From contig JASGCH010000015.1 of NCBI GenBank assembly GCA_030054245.1, positions 1-14,341 on the forward strand: DNA of 14,341 nt, read 5' to 3'. The position numbers and the translations under genes are program-made. The DNA is from Gammaproteobacteria bacterium. GTDB taxonomy: Bacteria > Pseudomonadota > Gammaproteobacteria > Burkholderiales > Burkholderiaceae_C. Of the stretch, positions 1 to 6,708 are shown piece by piece; position 1 is the stretch's first letter, and every line of letters begins with the position of its first letter. A model generated the notes under the pieces. It ran no database searches. It saw only the letters and a list, made by a program, of their open reading frames with translations, and was not told where the DNA came from.

Positions 1-60
1 TTTTAACCGCTAAACTCTACTTTTTCTACAACTTTTTTTCTACTGCGTAATCTGGATTTA
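1..60. repeat. End of an interspersed repeat (family B), copy 1
   Basis: Bases 36-55 match the reverse complement of 14134-14153 exactly over 20 bases (core CTACTGCGTAATCTGG). Further out, the two copies share the TTTT-ACCG-TAAACT pattern near bases 1-16 and around 14161-14175, so the homology covers most of this stretch with gaps. A shorter piece of the same core lies at 6618-6632. The glycosyltransferase reading frame begins just inside this repeat and becomes recognisable right after it, so the repeat marks a breakpoint. No transposase is visible; the element could continue to the left of the window. Confidence 0.6.
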
Positions 61-317
61 TTGAATGCATCGCCGTCTGTGACGGCTTGATTACCAGCGG
101 CACCGGCCCGCTACATTTGGTGGCGGCACTGGGTAAACCAACGCTTGGCTTGTTTCCGCCGTTAAAACCGATATATCCGGCGCGTTGGGCGGCAATTGGT
201 GTACGGGCGCACAATCTGGTGCAGGAAGAACCGTGCCAAGCTTGCCCCGGTGCGCAGAATTGCGCTTGTATGCGCTCGCTCAAGGTGGAACAGGTGCGTG
301 CGGTGGTCGACGACTGA
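51..317 (+). pseudogene. 3' remnant of a family 9 (heptosyltransferase-like) glycosyltransferase
   Basis: The frame is open from base 51, after a TAA at 48-50, to a TGA at 315-317. It encodes about 88 residues that look like the C-terminal end of a GT-B, family 9 glycosyltransferase, the type that adds heptose or other sugars to lipopolysaccharide core. The signature is CDGLITSGTGPLHLVAALGK, followed by a TLGLFPP-PARW stretch corresponding to the usual G-P-H-A-ALG and LF-P-P-W motifs around the sugar-nucleotide site. Family members are about 340 residues, so the N-terminal three quarters are missing. Homology begins right at a repeat (bases 1-60), which suggests truncation by insertion or rearrangement. 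A TTG at 87 could serve as a start but falls inside the conserved motif, so it is not a natural start. Base composition is much richer in G+C than the downstream genes (hand count 106 of 180 in 121-300). Family assignment is fairly sure; donor and acceptor are unknown. Confidence 0.75.
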
Positions 318-332
318 CTAAGAGAAGTGAGG

Positions 333-353
333 AGTTAGAAGTTAGAAGTTAGA
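333..353. repeat. Three perfect tandem copies of AGTTAGA
   Basis: The heptamer AGTTAGA occurs three times without a break, directly beside the left end of the palindromic element at 353. Such short tandem repeats can change copy number by slippage. It lies downstream of the glycosyltransferase remnant and in no gene. Confidence 0.85.
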
Positions 354-510
354 GACCTTTGCACAACCTAGGCGAACTGTCAAAGTACAAGGCTGAAGCG
401 GTCGCCCCCAGCGAATGATCACCCCAGTAAATTCCGCTGATTGCGTGGGGCGCTCAAGCCTTGTACTTTGACAGCTCACCGAGCGGCACCAGCCGATGGT
501 GCAAAGGTCT
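353..510. repeat. Palindromic MITE-like element (family A), copy 1
   Basis: This 158-base element has perfect 12-base terminal inverted repeats (AGACCTTTGCAC at 353-364, its complement at 499-510). It also has a perfect internal 18-base inverted pair (CTGTCAAAGTACAAGGCT at 377-394, complement at 457-474). Related copies occur at 10410, 10686 and 13538, with decayed ones elsewhere. It is too short to encode a transposase, as expected of a non-autonomous element. No clear target-site duplication is seen. It could fold into a long hairpin and so act as a terminator for the minus-strand mntA and the plus-strand remnant, which converge here. Confidence 0.8.
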
Positions 511-523
511 CCTTAAGTGTGCT

Positions 524-557
524 CTGGGGTTTGCACTACCCTGGGGTTTGCACTACC
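524..557. repeat. 17-bp perfect tandem duplication at the mntA 3' end
   Basis: CTGGGGTTTGCACTACC occurs twice in a row (524-540 and 541-557). On the minus strand the mntA stop codon TAG (538-536) lies in the downstream copy. Without the duplication the frame would end TPEHT-stop; with it, it ends TPG-stop. The duplication therefore trims and alters the last residues without touching the catalytic region. Confidence 0.85.
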
Positions 558-862
558 ACATAGCGCGCTAAAATTTCGGCATGAAAGCTTTGCGGGATTG
601 CGTTCCAATCGACGATTTGCACGAAGACGGGCAAGTTGCTCTCGGATAGTGCTTCTCTGGTATCACTCAGCATTTGATAGCGTTGCTTGGACACCATGCC
701 TTCTGAAAATCGCACCACTAAATCGAGGTCGCTGGCCTCATAGTGGCCGCCATTGACGCGCGAACCATAAGCCCAAACCTCAGCATTTCGCAGGTGGGTA
801 TGTAATAGAGTTTGTACTTGTTGTAAATAGCGTGGGGGGAGGTGCAAAATGGCATCAGTCAC
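536..862 (-). CDS. mntA: MntA-like minimal nucleotidyltransferase antitoxin
   Basis: This 108-residue protein belongs to the minimal nucleotidyltransferase (MNT) family of the DNA polymerase beta fold. The diagnostic GSX10DXD motif is complete: G33-S34, then D45 and D47 in GSRVNGGHYEASDLDL. In characterised HepT/MntA pairs (type VII toxin-antitoxin) MntA adds AMP to a tyrosine of the HEPN toxin and so silences it; the same role is inferred here. The start is GTG at 862-860, supported by a strong Shine-Dalgarno sequence in the partner gene. It overlaps that gene by eight bases (GTGACTGA), so the two are translationally coupled with the toxin first. The C-terminus is altered by a 17-bp tandem duplication, and a palindromic element lies 25 bases beyond the stop. 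Family assignment is confident; antitoxin activity is inferred from family and partner. Confidence 0.87.
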   Translation of the reverse strand: MTDAILHLPPRYLQQVQTLLHTHLRNAEVWAYGSRVNGGHYEASDLDLVVRFSEGMVSKQRYQMLSDTREALSESNLPVFVQIVDWNAIPQSFHAEILARYVVVQTPG

Positions 863-1292
863 GGTTGGCTCCTCCCGAGCAGCGTTCCAATGCGTCTGCT
901 AACGCGGAAATATCTTGCAAAAATTCACTAATCAGCACCAGTGTTTGCGTCGCAAAATATTCGCCATAATCATGGGCTGTATGGTTGCGGTTGTCACGAT
1001 ATTTGAACCATCGTTCAACCTCTTCCAGCGACATCAACCCATGCACGCCAGCTAAGCGTAACAGGTCTTTCACCGGGGTGCGCACCAATGTTTGTCCGCC
1101 ATGCCCATATATTTTTAATGCTTTGATGAGCAACTTGAATGCAGTTTCTTGTGCGAGTTCATAACCTTTAATCACCGCATTACGAAATACTTCTTGGTCA
1201 AGACTAGCTTCCTCTGCTTGCTGATAAAATGCCAGCGAAGCGTGAAGGGTTTGTGTGCAGCGCCGCAAATGTTCAACATTCAGATAGATCAT
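855..1292 (-). CDS. hepT: HEPN-domain toxin, HepT / HI0074 family
   Basis: This 145-residue, mostly helical protein is of the HEPN type often annotated as nucleotidyltransferase substrate-binding protein (HI0074 family). The RX4HXY motif of HepT toxins is intact: R102-NHTA-H107-D-Y109 within KYRDNRNHTAHDYGEYF. In characterised systems this motif forms an RNase active site and its tyrosine is AMPylated by MntA, so Y109 is the expected target here. The order (HEPN first, MNT second, overlapping ends) is that of the known modules. It begins 21 bases downstream of the maeB stop on the same strand, so it may be read from the pepP-maeB transcript; no promoter is obvious in that gap and the Shine-Dalgarno sequence before ATG 1292 is weak. 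Toxicity is inferred from family. Confidence 0.86.
   Translation of the reverse strand: MIYLNVEHLRRCTQTLHASLAFYQQAEEASLDQEVFRNAVIKGYELAQETAFKLLIKALKIYGHGGQTLVRTPVKDLLRLAGVHGLMSLEEVERWFKYRDNRNHTAHDYGEYFATQTLVLISEFLQDISALADALERCSGGANRD
870..876 (-). promoter_or_regulatory. Strong ribosome binding site for mntA
   Basis: On the minus strand GGAGGAG lies seven bases before the GTG at 862. It decides the GTG start over the downstream ATG at 855, which is in another frame. It is the best Shine-Dalgarno sequence in the window and sits inside the hepT coding sequence, consistent with coupled translation and ample antitoxin synthesis. Confidence 0.8.
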
Positions 1293-1313
1293 GACTTTTC
1301 TAGTCTAAAAACT

Positions 1314-3614
1314 TCAGGCTTTGACATTGGCGTCAGCGACGGTGATGGCGGTCATGTTAACAATGCGTCTTACGGTCGTACTTGCGGTTAATATGTGCAC
1401 CGGTTTGGCGGCACCTAATAATATAGGTCCAATGGCAATGTTACCACCGGCTGCGGTTTTTAACAAATTGTAGGCGATGTTTGCCGCGTCTAAATTGGGG
1501 AATACCAATAAATTAGCATTACCCGATAAAGTGCCATTGGGCATATATTTTTGTCTAGCTAATGCGTCTAAAGCCAAATCCCCGTGCATTTCCCCGTCTA
1601 TGTGTAGATGGGGCATTTGTGCGCGCACCAAGGACAAGGTTTGTTGCATTTTGAGAGCTGATGGCTGTAAACTAGTGCCAAAATTAGAGTGTGATAGCAA
1701 CGCTACCTGTGGGGTAATTCCGAATCGTTGCAACACCAAGCTGGCTTGTTTAATAATTTCAGCCAATTGGGCACTCGAAGGATCATTATTGATATGGGTA
1801 TCGACTAAAAATATTTGCTTATCAGGAAGTATCAAACCGTTCATGCAAGAAAAAACCTGGGCATCATCAGCTAACCCAATGATAGAACGGATGCTGGCTA
1901 AATGGGTGCTAGGTACTCCCCAAGTACCACAAATTAAGCCATCTATATCATTGTTGTGGAGCAACATACAAGCGATTAAGGTCAGATTACGACGCATTTC
2001 AATTTTTGCCAATTCTTGGGTGATACCTTGCCTTTCAGTCATGCGATGATAGGTCTGCCAAAAATTTTTATATCTCACATCACTTTCGACATTGACGACC
2101 TCAAAATGTTCGTGGATACGCAATCTTAAACCTAAAGCATCGATGCGTTGTTGAATAATGTGAGGTCTCCCAACCAAAGTTGGGAACGCCAAACCTTCGT
2201 CAATTACAATTTGTACAGCCCTTATAACTCTTTCGTCCTCTCCTTCCGCATAAGCAATGCGTTTTTTATTGGCTTGTTTGGCTATAGCAAATATGGGTTT
2301 CATCAAGGTTCCAGATGCATACACAAAGTTTTTTAAAGATTGGATATATTGGTTATAGTCTTTAATAGGTCTTTGGGCGACCCCACTTGCTTGGGCGGCT
2401 TTTGCTACTGCTGGAGCAATCTGGAACATCAATCGAGGGTCAAAGGGTTTTGGGATGACATATTCCTTGCCAAATACCAATGGCTCGTTGGTATAAGTAC
2501 TGGCAACGAGGTCATTTTGTTCAGCTTTGGCTAATTCTGCTAGAGCATTTACTGCGGCTATTTCCATTTCTATTGAGATGGTCGTTGCTCCGCAATCTAG
2601 TGCCCCTCGGAAAATATAAGGAAAACAAAGTACATTATTGACTTGATTGGGGAAGTCACTTCGACCCGTCGCTACGATAGCCTCGGGGCGTACGGCTAAA
2701 ATGTCGTCTGGCATCATTTCAGGAGTAGGGTTGGCGAGGGCAAAAATAATCGGTCTCGGGACCATAGTGGCGACCATTTCGGGTTTTAATACCCCACCTG
2801 CTGACAAACCTAGAAACACATCAGCTCCTTGGATCACCTCAGCCAAAGTGCGGTAAGGCGTATCTTGAACAAATATATTTTTGTCCTCGTCCATCAATTC
2901 TATTCTGCCTTTATAAACTACTCCCGCCAGATCGGTAACATAAATGTTTTCCTTTGGTAAGCCCAGCTTGAGCAATAAATTTAGGCATGCCAAAGCTGCC
3001 GCTCCAGCACCAGAAGTTACTAGCTTTATAGATTGAAGTGATTTTTTTTGTAAATGTAAGCTATTCAGAAGCGCCGCACCCACGACAATGGCGGTGCCGT
3101 GCTGATCATCATGAAATACGGGTATAGACATCCGCTCACGCAACTTTCTTTCCACATAAAAACAATCGGGTGCCTTGATATCTTCTAAGTTGATACCACC
3201 AAATGTAGGCTCTAAAGATGCGATGATATCAACCAGTTTATCCAAATTCTTTTCGTTAATTTCTAGGTCAAAAACATCTATGCCGGCAAATTTTTTAAAT
3301 AAAACGCTTTTCCCTTCCATAACTGGCTTAGCCGCCAGAGGACCTATATCGCCCAAGCCCAAAACTGCCGTGCCGTTGGTGATTACTGCCACCAAGTTCC
3401 CTTTGTTGGTGTAGCGATAGGCTTGCTGGGGATCGGTTGCAATTTCTTCACACGGAGCGGCTACCCCTGGTGAATAAGCCAGAGACAAATCCCTTTGATT
3501 GACAAGCTGCTTGGTGGCGACTACGGAAGTCTTGCCCGGCTTGGGAAGCGCGTGGTATTCGAGAGCGGCTTTGTGTAATTCAGATAAGGGTGATTTTTTA
3601 GGTGGATTAGTCAT
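1314..3614 (-). CDS. maeB: NADP-dependent malic enzyme with phosphotransacetylase-like tail
   Basis: MaeB-type malic enzyme decarboxylates malate to pyruvate and yields NADPH in the cytoplasm, supplying pyruvate during growth on organic acids. At 766 residues it has the usual hybrid length. The malic N-terminal domain includes the catalytic Tyr46 in LAYSPGV, the LGLGDIGPLAAKPVMEGK stretch (residues 85-102) and the metal-binding FHDDQHGTA (D169-D170). A Rossmann domain follows with SGAGAAA near 201. The phosphotransacetylase-like region runs from about 440 to the end; in MaeB proteins it is regulatory, binding acetyl-CoA, rather than an active transacetylase. The ATG at 3614 fits the family N-terminus (AALEYHALPKPGK near residue 16). 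It is nine bases downstream of the pepP stop, indicating one transcript. No recognisable Shine-Dalgarno precedes it, so coupling to pepP translation is plausible. Confidence 0.96.
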   Translation of the reverse strand: MTNPPKKSPLSELHKAALEYHALPKPGKTSVVATKQLVNQRDLSLAYSPGVAAPCEEIATDPQQAYRYTNKGNLVAVITNGTAVLGLGDIGPLAAKPVMEGKSVLFKKFAGIDVFDLEINEKNLDKLVDIIASLEPTFGGINLEDIKAPDCFYVERKLRERMSIPVFHDDQHGTAIVVGAALLNSLHLQKKSLQSIKLVTSGAGAAALACLNLLLKLGLPKENIYVTDLAGVVYKGRIELMDEDKNIFVQDTPYRTLAEVIQGADVFLGLSAGGVLKPEMVATMVPRPIIFALANPTPEMMPDDILAVRPEAIVATGRSDFPNQVNNVLCFPYIFRGALDCGATTISIEMEIAAVNALAELAKAEQNDLVASTYTNEPLVFGKEYVIPKPFDPRLMFQIAPAVAKAAQASGVAQRPIKDYNQYIQSLKNFVYASGTLMKPIFAIAKQANKKRIAYAEGEDERVIRAVQIVIDEGLAFPTLVGRPHIIQQRIDALGLRLRIHEHFEVVNVESDVRYKNFWQTYHRMTERQGITQELAKIEMRRNLTLIACMLLHNNDIDGLICGTWGVPSTHLASIRSIIGLADDAQVFSCMNGLILPDKQIFLVDTHINNDPSSAQLAEIIKQASLVLQRFGITPQVALLSHSNFGTSLQPSALKMQQTLSLVRAQMPHLHIDGEMHGDLALDALARQKYMPNGTLSGNANLLVFPNLDAANIAYNLLKTAAGGNIAIGPILLGAAKPVHILTASTTVRRIVNMTAITVADANVKA

Positions 3615-3623
3615 TGAAGGTAT

Positions 3624-4952
3624 TTAAGATTGCATCCATTGCTCTATGGATTCAATGTCAACAGGTACTTTCCGGGTCAATATCCTATGTGAAGTTTTGG
3701 TAACCACCACATCGTCTTCAATCCGAATGCCTATATTCCAATATTTTTCAGGAACTTCAGCACTAGGTCTGAGATACAACCCGGGTTCTACGGTTAAAAC
3801 CATCCCCACCTGTAAGGCTCTAGGTTGAGAACCGTTGATGTCTGTGGCATGGCTGATGTATGACCCGCAATCATGGACATCCATGCCGAGCCAATGGCTG
3901 GTACGATGCATATAAAAGGGCAAGTAAGTTTTGTTTGCAATGACATCAGAGGCATTGCCGTGTTTATTTTTTTGTAGAATCCCCAATTCCAATAGCCCAT
4001 GCGCCAAAACCTGTAGTGCGGCTTGGTGCGGAGCCGTAAATGGAGCACCTGGGTGTATTGCATTTATGGCGGCTTCTTGGGCGTTTAACACCAGCTCATA
4101 GACCTCTTTTTGCACGGATGAAAATTTACCGCAGGCTGGGAAAGTACGGGTTATATCACTGGCATAGCCTTGAAATTCGCATCCTGCATCTATCAATACC
4201 AACTCTTTCGGAGACACCGTGGCATTGTTTTCTACATAATGCAAAATACAGGCGTTTTTACCCGCCGCCACGATGCTGTTGTAAGCTGGGAATTTACTGC
4301 CATGGCTATAGAAAGTACTTAAAATTTTGGCTTCTAGTTGATATTCGTAAAGCTTTTGGTTTACCGACAAGCTACATAAGCGCATAGCCGCTAAGTGTGC
4401 TTGGGCACTGATATCAGCGGCTTTTTGCATAATGCGTAGCTCGCTTGCGTCTTTTATCAGACGAAACTCATCTAAGATATCGCATAGATTAGCTTCAATC
4501 GACGGGCAAATTTGCCCATTCGCCACATTCAACTTGGTTGCTTCATTGCACCATTGATAAATTTGTTGTTTCATCGCTTGGGTAGAAGGATACCAGAGTT
4601 GTTTTTTGGTCAGGAGCAGTGGAGGTAAGGTTTGGTTTATTTCGTCGATAGAATAGGTACGATCTACTTGCAGTTGCTGGCATGCTTCATTGGGTCCTAG
4701 TCGCTGTCCATCCCAAATTTCCCTTTCCATATCCTTAGGTTGACACCAAAGAGTGGTAAATCCAGTGTGGTCTATCAGTAAGTAAGCGTTTGGTTCGCGA
4801 AAGCCGCTTAAATAATAAAAATAGCTATCGGGTCTATAAGGATACAATGTGTCTCTGCTACGCACTACCTCAGGTGCAGTGGGTATGATAGCTACACTAT
4901 GTTTAGTTAATTTACGGGCAAGTTTTTGCCTACGAAGTTTGTGTACATTCAT
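3624..4952 (-). CDS. pepP: Xaa-Pro aminopeptidase (aminopeptidase P)
   Basis: This enzyme removes the N-terminal residue of peptides with proline in second position; it is a dinuclear manganese enzyme of family M24B. Its 442 residues equal the usual size. The N-terminal domain (1-170) has the typical RSRDTLYPYRPDSYFYYLSGF stretch split around residues 31-51. The pita-bread catalytic domain carries all five metal ligands: D255 (IDAG), D266 (DITRTF), H353 (RTSHWLGMDVHD), E389 (VEPGLYL) and E412 (RIEDD). The start ATG at 4952 has a weak AGG about ten bases upstream. It leads the minus-strand cluster pepP-maeB-hepT-mntA; the promoter must lie in 4953-5050, where AT-rich boxes exist but none is convincing. 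Confidence 0.95.
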   Translation of the reverse strand: MNVHKLRRQKLARKLTKHSVAIIPTAPEVVRSRDTLYPYRPDSYFYYLSGFREPNAYLLIDHTGFTTLWCQPKDMEREIWDGQRLGPNEACQQLQVDRTYSIDEINQTLPPLLLTKKQLWYPSTQAMKQQIYQWCNEATKLNVANGQICPSIEANLCDILDEFRLIKDASELRIMQKAADISAQAHLAAMRLCSLSVNQKLYEYQLEAKILSTFYSHGSKFPAYNSIVAAGKNACILHYVENNATVSPKELVLIDAGCEFQGYASDITRTFPACGKFSSVQKEVYELVLNAQEAAINAIHPGAPFTAPHQAALQVLAHGLLELGILQKNKHGNASDVIANKTYLPFYMHRTSHWLGMDVHDCGSYISHATDINGSQPRALQVGMVLTVEPGLYLRPSAEVPEKYWNIGIRIEDDVVVTKTSHRILTRKVPVDIESIEQWMQS

Positions 4953-5043
4953 AAAAAGACCTAGAAAAGTTCTGTATTAAGTACATTCTGCTAGTGGGCG
5001 AAAATCGCCTTATAATGAGAAGCCATGGCGTATGAGTCACTAT

Positions 5044-5062
5044 GGCGTAGCCGATGGCGCAA
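5044..5062. repeat. Isolated end of a family A palindromic element
   Basis: GGCGTAGCCGATGGCGCAA matches the reverse complement of 6570-6588 with one mismatch, and it resembles the right ends of the full copies (GCCGATGGTGCAA). No partner end is clear to its left, so it is a remnant. Confidence 0.5.
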
Positions 5063-5147
5063 CAACCTTTGGTATTGTACCATTTTTACCAGAGAGGATC
5101 GTGGCATACTCCCACATGGTCTTGGCGTTCCCGCGCGCCCATTTCTA

Positions 5148-5183
5148 TTACGCGTTCCCATGCTCCTGCGTGGGAATGCGTAA
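5148..5183. repeat. REP-like palindrome (GTTCCCA-GCGTGGGAA type)
   Basis: The arms TTACGCGTTCCCATGC and GCGTGGGAATGCGTAA pair with a few G-T wobbles around a short CTCCT-containing loop. The sequence resembles the widespread bacterial GTTCCCACGC...GCGTGGGAAC palindromes. A partial second copy (GGCGTTCCCGCGCGCCC) lies just before it at 5124-5140. It could fold in RNA of either strand and lies between the divergent pepP and ATPase genes. Confidence 0.65.
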
Positions 5184-5230
5184 TTTGTGGCGTAGCACCT
5201 ATCGGGAATGACGGCGCAAAAATCTCAATT

Positions 5231-5354
5231 ACAAAGCTGGAGTGAGTGCAACCAGCTCCATTTCCGAAGCTTGGTCATTGAGTAGCTCGACTGGGCAACA
5301 AAGACTGCGGCGCCATGGTCTTGGCTGGTAAACCCGATGGTGCCAAGGTCTTGC
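5231..5354. repeat. Decayed family A palindromic element
   Basis: It shares CCAGCTCCATTTCCGAAG (5252-5269) with the CCAGCTTCATTTCCGAAG block of other copies, and an end reading GGCTGGTAAACCCGATGG and on to GGTCTT (5323-5353), close to the right ends at 500 and 10560. An inner AAGAC...GTCTT pair is present at 5300-5322. The CAAAGTACAAGGCT block is hardly recognisable, so this is an old or rearranged copy. It ends 22 bases before the ATPase start. Confidence 0.55.
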
Positions 5355-5375
5355 AATAAACACCGATAAACAAAT

Positions 5376-6527
5376 ATGGATAGATGTAACAACCCTTTTT
5401 GTCCTGGTGCTGGCTTCCGCCCCCCAGAACTGGTGGGTCGATCGAGAGTGATTGAAGACATAGAGGTAGCTTTAACGAGAGTTCGGCGTGGTATTCCCGA
5501 CCGCAGTACCTTCATGGTTGGACTCCGTGGTGTTGGTAAGACGGTGCTACTTATGCATCTGAAAGAATGGGCTGAATCAAAAGGCTTTATGGGTGTAGAG
5601 TTTGAATTTGAAGAGAGTAAAAAACTCTCCGAGATGATGGGACCACCACTATATAAGGCACTTACTGGATTGGATAAAATTGCTAAGGTAAAAGATGTCG
5701 TTGCTAACGCTATCAAGGGGCTTACAGGATTGGTGGGTACGATGCGATACGAGGGTTTAGAGCTTGGCTTGCGGGTTGCTAATAGCGGGCATAGTAATTT
5801 TGATTTATTGGAATTGATGAGGTTGGTAGGGGAGGCCGCGAAAAGTAATCAGACCGCAGTGGTTTTCTTTATCGATGAATTGCAATATGTGCCTCAAAAT
5901 GAACTGGCTACGCTGATTGTTGCATTACAATTCTGCGCCACAGAATCGTTACCTATTACGCTGGTAGGCGCTGGGTTACCCCAACTGCTAGGCCATGCCG
6001 TAAAAGCCAAATCGTATGCTGAGCGCCTTTTTTATTTTCCTGAGATCGGCGCATTGGAATATAACGATGTTGTTGATGCCCTGCAAAAACCACTAGAAAA
6101 GCATGACATTAAATTTTCTGATGACGCTATACAAAAAATTTTTGAACAGACTCAAGGCTATCCTTATTTTATTCAGCAATGGGGGCGTGATTGCTGGGAT
6201 GTTGCCAAGGAGCCACTTATTACCTTGGAGGATGTGAGAATGGCTACGATACGGGCCATTGATAGCTTGGACGCTGGCTTTTTTCGTTCGCGCTTTGATC
6301 GATGTACACCTACAGAAAGAGCTTATATGCGGGCGATGGCTGAGGTCAATAGCCTCACTCCCAGATCTAGCGACATTGCTGGGGTAATGAACAAGGAATT
6401 AAATCAGCTAGCACCCTTGCGAGCATCGCTGATTAAAAAGGGGATGATTTACAGTCCGGCGCATGGGGATGCTGCATTTACCGTACCTTTGTTTGCAGAT
6501 TATCTGAAGAGAACCGTGAGTTTATAA
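5376..6527 (+). CDS. AAA/STAND-like P-loop ATPase of unknown function
   Basis: This 383-residue ATPase resembles the Orc1/Cdc6-related single-gene ATP-binding proteins whose N-terminus reads NPF-PG-G--PP-LVGR; here that is residues 6-21. Walker A is GLRGVGKT (49-56) and Walker B is VVFFIDELQ with D167-E168. A VGAGLPQLLG segment (197-206) probably corresponds to the sensor 1 region, and YAERLFYFPEIGAL (214-227) is typical of the group. The last 80 or so residues look like a winged-helix DNA-binding or regulatory domain. No signal peptide or membrane segment is evident. The ATG at 5376 places the conserved N-terminus correctly, but no Shine-Dalgarno is visible. The gene stands alone between a decayed repeat 22 bases upstream and another copy 36 bases downstream. 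Its role is unknown; regulation, stress response or defence are all possible. Confidence 0.8.
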   Translation: MDRCNNPFCPGAGFRPPELVGRSRVIEDIEVALTRVRRGIPDRSTFMVGLRGVGKTVLLMHLKEWAESKGFMGVEFEFEESKKLSEMMGPPLYKALTGLDKIAKVKDVVANAIKGLTGLVGTMRYEGLELGLRVANSGHSNFDLLELMRLVGEAAKSNQTAVVFFIDELQYVPQNELATLIVALQFCATESLPITLVGAGLPQLLGHAVKAKSYAERLFYFPEIGALEYNDVVDALQKPLEKHDIKFSDDAIQKIFEQTQGYPYFIQQWGRDCWDVAKEPLITLEDVRMATIRAIDSLDAGFFRSRFDRCTPTERAYMRAMAEVNSLTPRSSDIAGVMNKELNQLAPLRASLIKKGMIYSPAHGDAAFTVPLFADYLKRTVSL

Positions 6528-6562
6528 TGCAGGTAGCTTTTGATTCCGCAGGTAACCAAGAC

Positions 6563-6660
6563 AAGACGGTTGCACCATCGGCTACGCCGCAGTAATACAG
6601 CCAAATGACTGGGTTCCAACCCAGATTACGCAAAAAATTTAGATCTTTGGTGCAAAGGTC
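6563..6660. repeat. Short family A palindromic element with a family B piece inside
   Basis: The left end AAGACGGTTGCACCATCGGC (6563-6582) and right end TGGTGCAAAGGTC (6648-6660) match the family termini. The middle lacks the CAAAGTACAAGGCT block and instead contains AACCCAGATTACGCA (6618-6632), which is also found at 14131-14145 and inverted near base 44. Around it CTGGGTT-CC-AACCCAG (6609-6624) forms a perfect small palindrome. It looks like a composite of two repeat families between the ATPase and apaH. Confidence 0.65.
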
Positions 6661-6708
6661 CCTCCGTAGTGAATCTGAGTGGGCGTGGTTTTTTTACAAG
6701 ATGAAAAA

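Larger units (their letters stand above)
4953..5375. other. 423-base divergent intergenic region, repeat-rich
   Basis: This gap separates pepP (minus) from the ATPase (plus), so both promoters must be here. It holds a small GGCGA-AAA-TCGCC hairpin near 4997, a TATAAT-like box at 5011-5016 without a good -35 partner, a loose family A end (5044-5062), a REP-like hairpin (5148-5183) and a decayed family A copy (5231-5354). The small open frame on the plus strand at 5054-5245 crosses these repeats and looks non-coding. Confidence 0.6.

Noticed and set aside
333..557. CRISPR-like direct repeats
   Set aside because: The tandem copies are adjacent without spacers and of different types (7 bp and 17 bp); no array organisation.
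1477..2049. 190-codon plus-strand frame opposite maeB
   Set aside because: It is antisense to the conserved phosphotransacetylase-like region and has no recognisable domain; a shadow frame.
5044..6588. ATPase carried on a composite element bounded by family A ends
   Set aside because: The ends nearest the gene face the wrong way: a right-type end lies on the left and a left-type end on the right. The gene therefore sits between two elements, not inside one.
6679..6708. GTG start adding ten residues to ApaH
   Set aside because: The family N-terminus matches MAIYCMGDIQGC at ATG 6709; the extra residues MGVVFLQDEK have no counterpart that I know of.
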